Both the position numbers and the translations under genes were made by a program. Below the pieces are notes generated by a model. That model was not told where the DNA came from and ran no database searches. It saw only the letters and a program-made list of their open reading frames with translations. Shown one piece after another: positions 1-6,023 of a stretch of DNA of 11,405 nt; the stretch's first letter is position 1, and every line of letters begins with the position of its first letter. The DNA is from JBKHBQ01 sp046542305 (GTDB lineage Bacteria > Bacteroidota > Bacteroidia > Bacteroidales > 4484-276). The stretch is from the NCBI GenBank assembly GCA_046542305.1, contig JBKHBQ010000117.1, positions 1 to 11,405 on the forward strand, in the 5' to 3' direction.

Positions 1-1073
1 GTGCAGAGCGGGATGTTGAACGAATCGCAGTAGCGGATAAAACGGGCCGCCTTATCCGACGAATCCACATCGAGCACGCCTGCCAGCACCATGGGCTGAT
101 TGGCTACGAATCCTACTGTCTGTCCTTCGATGCGGGCAAACCCGATCACGATATTCGACGCAAAAAACTCCTGGATTTCAAAAAATTCCGAATCGTCCAC
201 AATGGCCTTTATTACATCACGCACATCGTAAGGCTGCTTGGGATCGGCGGGAATAATATCGTCGATCTTGTATTTTCGCGACTTGGGATTTTTCTTCGGG
301 AATGGATCGGCTTTCTTCACGTTGTTCCACGGAATATAGCTAACCAGTTCCTTGATCTGTGCAAAACACTCCTGTTCGCTTTCCGAAAAGAAGTGGGCAT
401 TTCCGGTAATTTCGGCATGTACGCGCGCACCACCAAGTTCTTCCATGCTGATCTCTTCGCCCAGTACGGTTTTGATAACCTCCGGGCCGGTGATGAACAT
501 TTTGGAAATTTTGTCCACCACGAAAACAAAATCCGTAAGTGCGGGAGAGTAAACGGCACCACCGGCGCAGGGGCCGAGGATCACGGATATTTGCGGGATC
601 ACACCTGAAGCCTGCGTATTGCGGTAGAAAATTTCACCATAGCCTGCCAGGGAGTTTACCCCTTCCTGAATGCGGGCGCCGCCGGAATCGTTGATCCCGA
701 TCAATGGCACCTTCAGTTTCATGGCATGATCCATAATCTTGGTGATCTTCTTTGCGTGCATGTATCCCAGCGAACCGCCGGCTACGGTAAAATCCTGTGC
801 GTAAATGCACACCGGATGTCCGCTGATGGTGCCGGTTCCGGTAATTACACCGTCACCCGGCAGGTATTTCTTGTCCATGTCGAAATCCTTTCCGGCATGT
901 TCCACAAAAAGGTCGTATTCGTGAAACGACTTGGGATCAAGCAGGGAAATGATACGCTCGCGGGCAGTTAACTTGCCGGTGGCCTTTTGTTTCTCAATGG
1001 CCTGAGTGCCGCCACCTTTCAGCGCATCACGCATCCTGCGCCGCAGATCAGATGATTTAGATTTAATTGACAT
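1..1073 (-). CDS. Acyl-CoA carboxylase carboxyltransferase (beta) subunit, propionyl-CoA/methylmalonyl-CoA type, 3' end cut by window edge
   Basis: The frame reads without interruption from an ATG at 1073-1071 to the left edge, giving 357 residues of a family usually about 515 long, so roughly the C-terminal 30% is missing. The protein transfers the carboxyl group between carboxybiotin and an acyl-CoA (propionyl-CoA to methylmalonyl-CoA, or the reverse in decarboxylase complexes) in the cytoplasm. Visible family marks are the N-terminal SSDLRRRM and LTARERI segments, the oxyanion-hole segment GGARIQEG (residues 131-138), and GPCAGGAVYSPALTDF (167-182) with the double glycine typical of the crotonase-like carboxyltransferase fold. 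The second half of the fold begins near residue 285. Names used for close relatives are PccB and MmdA; the sequence alone does not separate them, so no symbol is given. Another in-frame ATG lies at codon 14, but the longer start preserves the family N-terminus and has a promoter-like sequence about 55 bases upstream. Confidence 0.93.
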   Translation of the reverse strand, partial: MSIKSKSSDLRRRMRDALKGGGTQAIEKQKATGKLTARERIISLLDPKSFHEYDLFVEHAGKDFDMDKKYLPGDGVITGTGTISGHPVCIYAQDFTVAGGSLGYMHAKKITKIMDHAMKLKVPLIGINDSGGARIQEGVNSLAGYGEIFYRNTQASGVIPQISVILGPCAGGAVYSPALTDFVFVVDKISKMFITGPEVIKTVLGEEISMEELGGARVHAEITGNAHFFSESEQECFAQIKELVSYIPWNNVKKADPFPKKNPKSRKYKIDDIIPADPKQPYDVRDVIKAIVDDSEFFEIQEFFASNIVIGFARIEGQTVGFVANQPMVLAGVLDVDSSDKAARFIRYCDSFNIPLC

Positions 1074-1127
1074 ATCTTTTTATTTTCGAATAGTCTTTTC
1101 GCTTGCTTCCTTTCGGGAAAAACGCTG

Positions 1128-1157
1128 CAAAAATACAGTAATTAATTTCTTGGCAAA
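1128..1157 (-). promoter_or_regulatory. Candidate Bacteroidota promoter for the acyl-CoA carboxylase gene
   Basis: Reading the minus strand, a TTTG -33 element (1157-1154) is followed after 18 bases by TATTTTTG (1135-1128), a full match to the Bacteroidota -7 consensus TAnnTTTG. Transcription would start near 1123, leaving a leader of about 50 bases before the ATG at 1073. A second full -7 match, TATCTTTG, lies further upstream at 1259-1252, but its nearest TTTG is 24 bases away, so it is the weaker candidate. Confidence 0.5.
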
Positions 1158-1446
1158 TTTTTCAGACAACTGCGCTGAAGGGAAAGCCAATATTCAGATC
1201 ATAATTCATTGATTTCATTCCCGCTGAAAATCCCCCTTTGTTCGATAAGAGCAAAGATACGTTAATTCCCAGATAAAAAACAGCAAAAGCACATTTCCAC
1301 CTTGTTTGTAAGGTTTTCAGGTAAAAGCTTCTGATTTTGGATGTACTAATAGCCTGCACCATACCTGCCGGATAGGAATTCTGTTAAAAAACTACTAAAA
1401 AATTGAATCTCTGTGCGGAATTAACCTCTGTTCGCTTTCAAATTTA

Positions 1447-1454
1447 TATATTTG
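1447..1454 (+). promoter_or_regulatory. Candidate -7 box for the first Omp28-like gene
   Basis: TATATTTG matches the Bacteroidota -7 consensus TAnnTTTG exactly, inside an AT-rich stretch 40 bases before the ATG at 1495. No good TTTG or TTG is seen 17-23 bases upstream; the region has only TTAA and TCTG, so the -33 element is weak or absent. An upstream ATG at 1479 is out of frame and is not the start of the protein. Confidence 0.45.
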
Positions 1455-1494
1455 CCTACTTAAATTTTTAAATATCAAATGAAAACTTCACTCA

Positions 1495-3168
1495 ATGAAA
1501 AAACAACTTTTACTCATCAGTCTTTTTGTACTTATTGTGCAGGTTTCCTTTGCCCAGACCCAGCGCAGGGTGCTGGTAGAGGAAGCTACCAATGCATCGT
1601 GCGGCCCTTGTGCGGCCCAGAACCCGGCTTTTGATGCCCTTTTGCAACAGAATGCCGAAAAGGTGGCGGTGATAAAATACCATGCTTCCTGGCCTGGTAC
1701 CGACCCGATGTACAGCCATAATCCCGTGGATAACGGCTACCGGATAACCTACTACGGCATTAGCGGCGTACCTACCGGCGTGATGGAGGGAACCTATGTG
1801 AACAGCCCGTCTTCGTTTTCCCAGTCGCTCATTGATCAGTATTACAATATTCCGGCTCCTTTTGAGCTGGATATGTATCATTATTTGTCTCCCGGTGAGG
1901 ATTCCATTTTTGTAGTAACCCGTATCAGGGCTGCACAGGATATCAGCGAGGATAATATGAGGGCGTATGCGGTGATTGTTGAAAAACACATTTCGTTTAC
2001 CTCGCCACCCGGAAGCAACGGAGAAAAGAATTTTTATGATGTGATGAAAAAAATCCTGCCTCAGAAAAGCGGCGTTGGAATTATGGAAGAGTGGCAGGAC
2101 GGAGAATACCAAACCTTTATTTACGGTTGGAAACTCGAAAACGTTTACGATATTGATGAACTGAGTGTGATCGGCTTTATCCAGGACAACGATGACAAGG
2201 ATGTGAAGCAGTCGGCCATAAGTTCCTCCACACCCTTTGCACCCATTTATGCCAATGATGCAGCAGCCCTCGGTATTTCCAATCTCACCGAAACCAACTG
2301 TATGGGATATGCCTCACCCGAAATTACCATTGCCAATTTCGGTTCTGATCCCCTTACAGCAGTGGATATTGTATACTCGGTAAACGGTGAAGCCGCGGTT
2401 ACCTACAACTGGACCGGCAACCTGGCGGGGCTTCAGACCCAAAAGGTTATGCTTCCGCAAATTGATTTTGCCGTGCTGGATGAAAATGAGCTGGTTGTTA
2501 CACTGGAAAATCCCAATGGTTCTTCCGACGAGTATCCGGCCAACAACAGCAGCAGCTATATGTTCGATGCGGCCATTACTACGCCCAACGAGGTATTTCT
2601 GATGATCAAGACCGACGATCATCCCGAAGATATTACCTGGGAAGTGTCCAGCAGTGCCGGCGAGGTGGTATTCGAAGGCGGCCCGTACAGCGAGTCCGGC
2701 GTGATTATTAATGAATCCATGGTGTATGATGTTTCGGATTGCTATGAGTTTACGATTTACGACAGCCAGGGCGACGGCATTCAGGCGCCGGGGTTCTTTG
2801 CATTGTATTACGGAAGCGGAACCCAAATCGTCACCGGAACAGCCTTTGGCAGCGAGAAAAGGGGCCAGTACGCGGTGGATGCTACCGTTTCGGTAAATGA
2901 GTTAAATTCCGGAAAGAACCGGATCGAACTATTCCCCAATCCGGCAGGTGATCAGGCAACGATTTCCATGCAGCTTGTGCAGGATGATGAGGTGGAAATT
3001 GCCGTGCTGAACAGCCTTGGACAACATGCCGCAGTTCTGTTTAAAGGAAAACTTGCACGTGGCGTACACGAAATCCCTGCGGATTTATCCCAACTCAATC
3101 GTGGAATTTATTACCTGATGATCACAGGAGAAAAAACGCACGTGATTCAAAAAATAATCAGGAAATAA
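1495..3168 (+). CDS. Secreted Omp28-like thioredoxin-fold protein with CGPC motif and T9SS sorting domain
   Basis: The 557-residue protein starts with a signal peptide (residues 1-20, basic MKK then a hydrophobic core) with likely cleavage before Q21. The thioredoxin-like region follows: VLVEEATNASCGPC places a CxxC dithiol at C36-C39, and GVP at 91-93 supplies the expected cis-proline. The EEaT..CxxC pattern is that of Omp28-related outer-membrane proteins of Bacteroidota. A CARDB-like beta domain (about 253-360) and a second beta domain (about 365-465, with TWEV, GGPY and a DSQGDGI loop) come next. Residues 476-557 (ELFPNPA...GIYYLMI...IQKII) are a type A T9SS sorting domain, so the protein is expected to cross the outer membrane and be released or anchored on the surface. 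The next gene is a paralogue 146 bases downstream. CGPC is the classical thioredoxin motif, so thiol-disulfide activity is plausible, but many Omp28-like proteins have no tested function. Confidence 0.88.
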   Translation: MKKQLLLISLFVLIVQVSFAQTQRRVLVEEATNASCGPCAAQNPAFDALLQQNAEKVAVIKYHASWPGTDPMYSHNPVDNGYRITYYGISGVPTGVMEGTYVNSPSSFSQSLIDQYYNIPAPFELDMYHYLSPGEDSIFVVTRIRAAQDISEDNMRAYAVIVEKHISFTSPPGSNGEKNFYDVMKKILPQKSGVGIMEEWQDGEYQTFIYGWKLENVYDIDELSVIGFIQDNDDKDVKQSAISSSTPFAPIYANDAAALGISNLTETNCMGYASPEITIANFGSDPLTAVDIVYSVNGEAAVTYNWTGNLAGLQTQKVMLPQIDFAVLDENELVVTLENPNGSSDEYPANNSSSYMFDAAITTPNEVFLMIKTDDHPEDITWEVSSSAGEVVFEGGPYSESGVIINESMVYDVSDCYEFTIYDSQGDGIQAPGFFALYYGSGTQIVTGTAFGSEKRGQYAVDATVSVNELNSGKNRIELFPNPAGDQATISMQLVQDDEVEIAVLNSLGQHAAVLFKGKLARGVHEIPADLSQLNRGIYYLMITGEKTHVIQKIIRK

Positions 3169-3314
3169 TGTTTTCAATGCTAAACTCATAATTAAAAGCA
3201 TTCTAAATATTTAGATAATTATTTAGTTAAGTACATCCGAATGTATATTAATTTTAATTTAGCGTCACAAATCTCATACGCAAAATCATCATCAATTCAA
3301 AAAATGTCAGACCT

Positions 3315-5462
3315 ATGAAAAAAGTTACTTTAATTTTATCCGGATTCCTTGTCATGCTTGTTTCGCTCAATGCACAGCAGGTTAACAAAGAACTGGTAGT
3401 TTTTGAAATCGGCACAGGCGTAAACTGTCCTTACTGCCCTGCTGCAGCCAACGGTGCTTACGAGTTGATCGACAACGGGCACAATGTTGCTATTGCAGCT
3501 TACCACACACCTTCGTTCAGCATTCCACAGTTTTATACTACTGAGACCACCGCCCGTGTTAGCTGGTATGGAATTTCCAGCTATCCTACCACCAAAGTTG
3601 ATGGCATTTTGACTCAGCAAGGTGGCGGCGGCGCCGGCCAGTCGAATTATACTGCTTACAAATCGCTGTACGACGACCGCATCATTGAGATGTCGGACTT
3701 TACCATGGATCTCGATTTTGAAAATGTAAGCGGTAACGACTACGAGGCGATTGTTACAGTCGAGAAAGTTGGCACCGGAACCTATAATAACCTGAAGCTT
3801 GTTGTAAACCTCACCGAATCTGATATCAACTATTCATGGATGGGCATGCCCACCCTGAGCTTCGTTACCCGCGATATGATTCCGAACCAAAACGGTACCA
3901 CACTGGATTTCTCCGGCGGCAATGTTCTGGAATTCACACTTCCGTTTACCATTCCTGCCGGTGTTGAGCGCAACAACTGTGAATTGGTCGCCTTTGTGCA
4001 GAATTTCGGCAACAAGGAAATTTACCAGGGGACAAAGAAAACCATGCGCGAGCCTGATTATGTACTGGATGCAGAGTTGTTTTCGGTAGCAAACATTCCG
4101 GATCAGATCTGTACAGGAATTCTCGAACCGGAACTGACCATCAGGAATATGGGAGCCGAAACCCTCAACACCCTTAACGTGAATTTCGAGGTAAACGGCG
4201 AATTGGTTGAAACATACGAATGGAGCGGTAACCTCGGGTTTTTCGAAAATGAAATGATTGAAGTTCCCGAATTTGTTTTCGATGCAGAAGATGAAAACGA
4301 GATCGTGGTGTACGTTTCCGATCCTAATGGCGGAACTGACGAAAACCCTGACAATGATTCCCATACCTTCATGACTGAACTTCCTGAAGTATGCGAGGAT
4401 TACCTGGTGCTGATCATGAAAACCGACAACAATCCCGGCGAAACCACCTGGGAGTGCTTCGATGCCAATGGCAACGTGGTTAAGTCGGGAGGCCCTTACA
4501 CACAGCCCGAGCAGTTTACCAAGGACACCGTATTCTTCGAAACTCCCGGCTGTCATCAGTTTGTTATGTATGATGCCGGCGGAAACGGTCTTTCGACCTA
4601 TTATACCCTGCGTTCGTACGTGAATGGTTCCATCACCACCATTTTTTCAGGTGGCGCCTTCGGCTATAAAGAATACACGCATTTCACAGTTCAGGCCGAA
4701 GGAGTGGCGGCTGCATTTACCAGCAGCGTAAACGAAGGATGCGAAGAACTCACCGTAGATTTCATCGATAACTCTGTAGGCAGCATCATCGAATGGAACT
4801 GGGAATTTGAGGGCGGCGACCCGGCGACCTCCACCGAGCAGAATCCCACCGTGTTCTACGCCCAGCCCGGCGTGTACGATGTTACGCTCACGGTTTCCGA
4901 CGGAACAAACTCAAATACCTTCACCGATGAAGACTGCATCCACGTATTTGCACTGCCAACTGTGGAATTCGACGAGGTGCCGGATCAGTGCCTCAACTGG
5001 CCAGCATACGAGCTCGCTGAAGGTTCGCCCGCCGGCGGCGAATACAGTGGCCCCGGGGTGACAGATGGTTTCTTCTATCCCGAAGATGCAGGAGTGGGTA
5101 CACATGTGCTCACCTATACCTACACGGACGATAACGGATGCGAAAACTTTGCCGAGCAGGAAGTTTATGTTGACGGCTGCGTAGGCATCAGCGATCCTTC
5201 AAAAGAATTTGTGCTCGAAATCTACCCGAATCCGGTTACCAATACTTCTACCATCGATATCTACCTGAACGAGAACACCGAAGTATCGGTTAGCCTCTAC
5301 AACAGCATCGGCATGAAAGTGGCGGAGTTTTCCAACGGAATGATGAATGCCGGTTCGCATAAGATCACGGTTAATTCTTCCGAATTTGAAAACGGAATTT
5401 ACTTTGTAAGGTTCAAAGCCGGCGACCGGGTGAGCACCGAAAAGATCACGATCGTAAAATAA
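3315..5462 (+). CDS. Secreted Omp28-like thioredoxin-fold protein with CPYC motif, PKD domain and T9SS sorting domain
   Basis: This 715-residue paralogue of the preceding gene has a signal peptide (1-20, ending SLNA before QQ). Its thioredoxin-like region carries the dithiol C38-P-Y-C41, the motif usual in glutaredoxins, and a likely cis-proline at P91 (SSYPTT). It shares the middle domains of its neighbour: a CARDB-like region (about 251-355) and a TWE/GGPY beta domain (about 362-460) in which the acidic DSQGDGI loop has become DAGGNGL. It then adds a PKD domain (about 464-545, WNWEFEGGD and PGVYDVTLTVSDG) and a further Ig-like domain (about 546-622, YSGPGVTDGFFYPEDAGVGTH), both common spacers in T9SS cargo. 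Residues 631-715 (LEIYPNPV...GIYFVRF...EKITIVK) form the T9SS sorting domain. It has twelve cysteines, ten outside the active-site motif. The ATG at 3304 opens only four codons, so 3315 is the start. A strong terminator follows the stop. Confidence 0.88.
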   Translation: MKKVTLILSGFLVMLVSLNAQQVNKELVVFEIGTGVNCPYCPAAANGAYELIDNGHNVAIAAYHTPSFSIPQFYTTETTARVSWYGISSYPTTKVDGILTQQGGGGAGQSNYTAYKSLYDDRIIEMSDFTMDLDFENVSGNDYEAIVTVEKVGTGTYNNLKLVVNLTESDINYSWMGMPTLSFVTRDMIPNQNGTTLDFSGGNVLEFTLPFTIPAGVERNNCELVAFVQNFGNKEIYQGTKKTMREPDYVLDAELFSVANIPDQICTGILEPELTIRNMGAETLNTLNVNFEVNGELVETYEWSGNLGFFENEMIEVPEFVFDAEDENEIVVYVSDPNGGTDENPDNDSHTFMTELPEVCEDYLVLIMKTDNNPGETTWECFDANGNVVKSGGPYTQPEQFTKDTVFFETPGCHQFVMYDAGGNGLSTYYTLRSYVNGSITTIFSGGAFGYKEYTHFTVQAEGVAAAFTSSVNEGCEELTVDFIDNSVGSIIEWNWEFEGGDPATSTEQNPTVFYAQPGVYDVTLTVSDGTNSNTFTDEDCIHVFALPTVEFDEVPDQCLNWPAYELAEGSPAGGEYSGPGVTDGFFYPEDAGVGTHVLTYTYTDDNGCENFAEQEVYVDGCVGISDPSKEFVLEIYPNPVTNTSTIDIYLNENTEVSVSLYNSIGMKVAEFSNGMMNAGSHKITVNSSEFENGIYFVRFKAGDRVSTEKITIVK

Positions 5463-5496
5463 CCTTAAATGGTTGAAGTATAATAAAATGAATAAG

Positions 5497-5530
5497 AACC
5501 ACCTGTCAGTTAGGGCAGGTGGTTTTTTTT
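5497..5530 (+). terminator. Intrinsic terminator closing the Omp28-like pair
   Basis: AACCACCTG (5497-5505) pairs with CAGGTGGTT (5516-5524). The stem can extend by one T-G and one C-G pair to leave a 6-base loop, and it runs into eight consecutive T residues (5523-5530). It lies 35 bases after the stop of the second Omp28-like gene. No comparable hairpin is seen after the first gene of the pair, which suggests that both genes end transcription here. Confidence 0.88.
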
Positions 5531-5554
5531 GATCTGAGATTTTGTCCGGATTTC

Positions 5555-5586
5555 TTTGGCAGTTTAATGGCGGTGATTTAAATTGT
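5555..5586 (+). promoter_or_regulatory. Candidate promoter for the small basic protein
   Basis: TTTG at 5555-5558 is followed after 20 bases by TAAATTGT (5579-5586), which keeps TA and TT of the Bacteroidota -7 consensus TAnnTTTG but lacks its last two positions. It lies just after the terminator of the preceding gene and about 30 bases before the ATG at 5617, where a new promoter is needed. The -7 candidate sits in the loop of the first inverted repeat at 5573-5592. Confidence 0.35.
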
Positions 5587-5615
5587 AATCACAAACCGGA
5601 TTAAAATCTAATCAC
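5573..5615. promoter_or_regulatory. Operator-like pair of inverted repeats before the 97-residue gene
   Basis: GTGATT (5573-5578) and AATCAC (5587-5592) form an inverted repeat with an 8-base spacer. A second, shorter one, GATT (5599-5602) and AATC (5610-5613, within AATCAC 5610-5615), has a 7-base spacer. The two lie about 23-24 bases apart, close to two helical turns, and cover the candidate -7 box up to the start codon. This layout fits binding of a dimeric regulator, possibly the product of the small gene itself; that is inference. The half-sites are short enough for chance to be possible. Confidence 0.35.
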
Positions 5616-5616
5616 T

Positions 5617-5910
5617 ATGCGTCCACAGATCGGGAAAAGAGCCAAAAAAACAGAACCGCAGGAAAAAGCAAAAACCTTATCGAGGGAATTTGTGGAAACC
5701 AACATCCGTAAAAACCTCACCATTCGCGAGGAGTATCTGATACTTGATGACGTAAAAACCGCCATTAACATCAATGCCATCGAGCAGCGCATCCTCACGC
5801 GTAACAAAGTGATCGCACTCATCAAAAGAAAATTCAGCCCCGAAAAGCTCCTTGAACAGCTCGTGGAGGAGAACCATTTCGACAGGCACCGGATGACACG
5901 GCTTTTGTGA
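5617..5910 (+). CDS. Small basic protein of unknown function (97 residues)
   Basis: I do not recognise this protein. It has a lysine/arginine-rich N-terminus (RPQIGKRAKKTEPQEKAKTL), then mostly helix-favouring charged sequence in which hydrophobic residues recur every three or four positions (IEQRILTRNKVIALIKRKFS, then EKLLEQLVEENHF). There is no signal peptide, membrane segment or cysteine, so it is probably cytoplasmic. The first 30 or so residues look disordered. Codon third positions favour C and G (atc, acc, ctc, gcc) as in neighbouring genes, which supports a real gene. It stands alone between the terminator at 5497-5530 and the promoter of the metallopeptidase. Its basic character and the inverted repeats at its own start would fit a nucleic-acid-binding or autoregulating protein, but no named domain is visible. 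Confidence 0.6.
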   Translation: MRPQIGKRAKKTEPQEKAKTLSREFVETNIRKNLTIREEYLILDDVKTAININAIEQRILTRNKVIALIKRKFSPEKLLEQLVEENHFDRHRMTRLL

Positions 5911-5948
5911 GCAGTTAGCCAATCCTCATATTTCAGCAGCTTTTTATC

Positions 5949-5956
5949 TACATTTG
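5949..5956 (+). promoter_or_regulatory. Candidate -7 box for the metallopeptidase-xerD transcript
   Basis: TACATTTG is an exact match to the Bacteroidota -7 consensus TAnnTTTG, 67 bases before the metallopeptidase ATG at 6024. No TTTG or TTG lies at the expected distance upstream; the nearest, TTTTG at 5903-5907, is 41 bases away, so only half of the promoter is supported. Transcription would start near 5961, giving a leader of about 60 bases. Confidence 0.42.
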
Positions 5957-6023
5957 CATGAACGCCAAAAAATGAAATGACTGCTGGAGCGCTCAGCGGT
6001 CTCTGGTTTAAAGATTTAAAATC

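Larger units (their letters stand above)
1074..1494. other. Divergent intergenic region, no gene seen
   Basis: This 421-base stretch separates the minus-strand carboxylase from the plus-strand Omp28-like gene. Short open frames run through it on both strands, but none has recognisable protein character, a convincing start or family resemblance. Its contents are the promoter candidates facing left (1128-1157, and a second -7 box at 1252-1259) and right (1447-1454), with AT-rich leader sequence before the plus-strand gene. I see no RNA gene, riboswitch or repeat. Confidence 0.6.

Noticed and set aside
1510..2112. A 200-codon open frame on the minus strand
   Set aside because: It lies wholly opposite the first Omp28-like gene, has low-complexity histidine/arginine-rich composition and shows no family motif; it is a codon-bias shadow.
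3176..3202. Hairpin AATGCT/AGCATT after the first Omp28-like gene as a terminator
   Set aside because: The stem is 6 base pairs with a 15-base loop and no following T-run, far weaker than the terminator at 5497-5530.
3834..4556. A 240-codon open frame on the minus strand
   Set aside because: It is antisense to the second Omp28-like gene, whose domains and sorting signal are clear, and the antisense translation has no recognisable domain.
5987..5994. GAGCGCTC palindrome in the metallopeptidase leader
   Set aside because: Eight bases is too short to claim a site, and no second copy is seen nearby.
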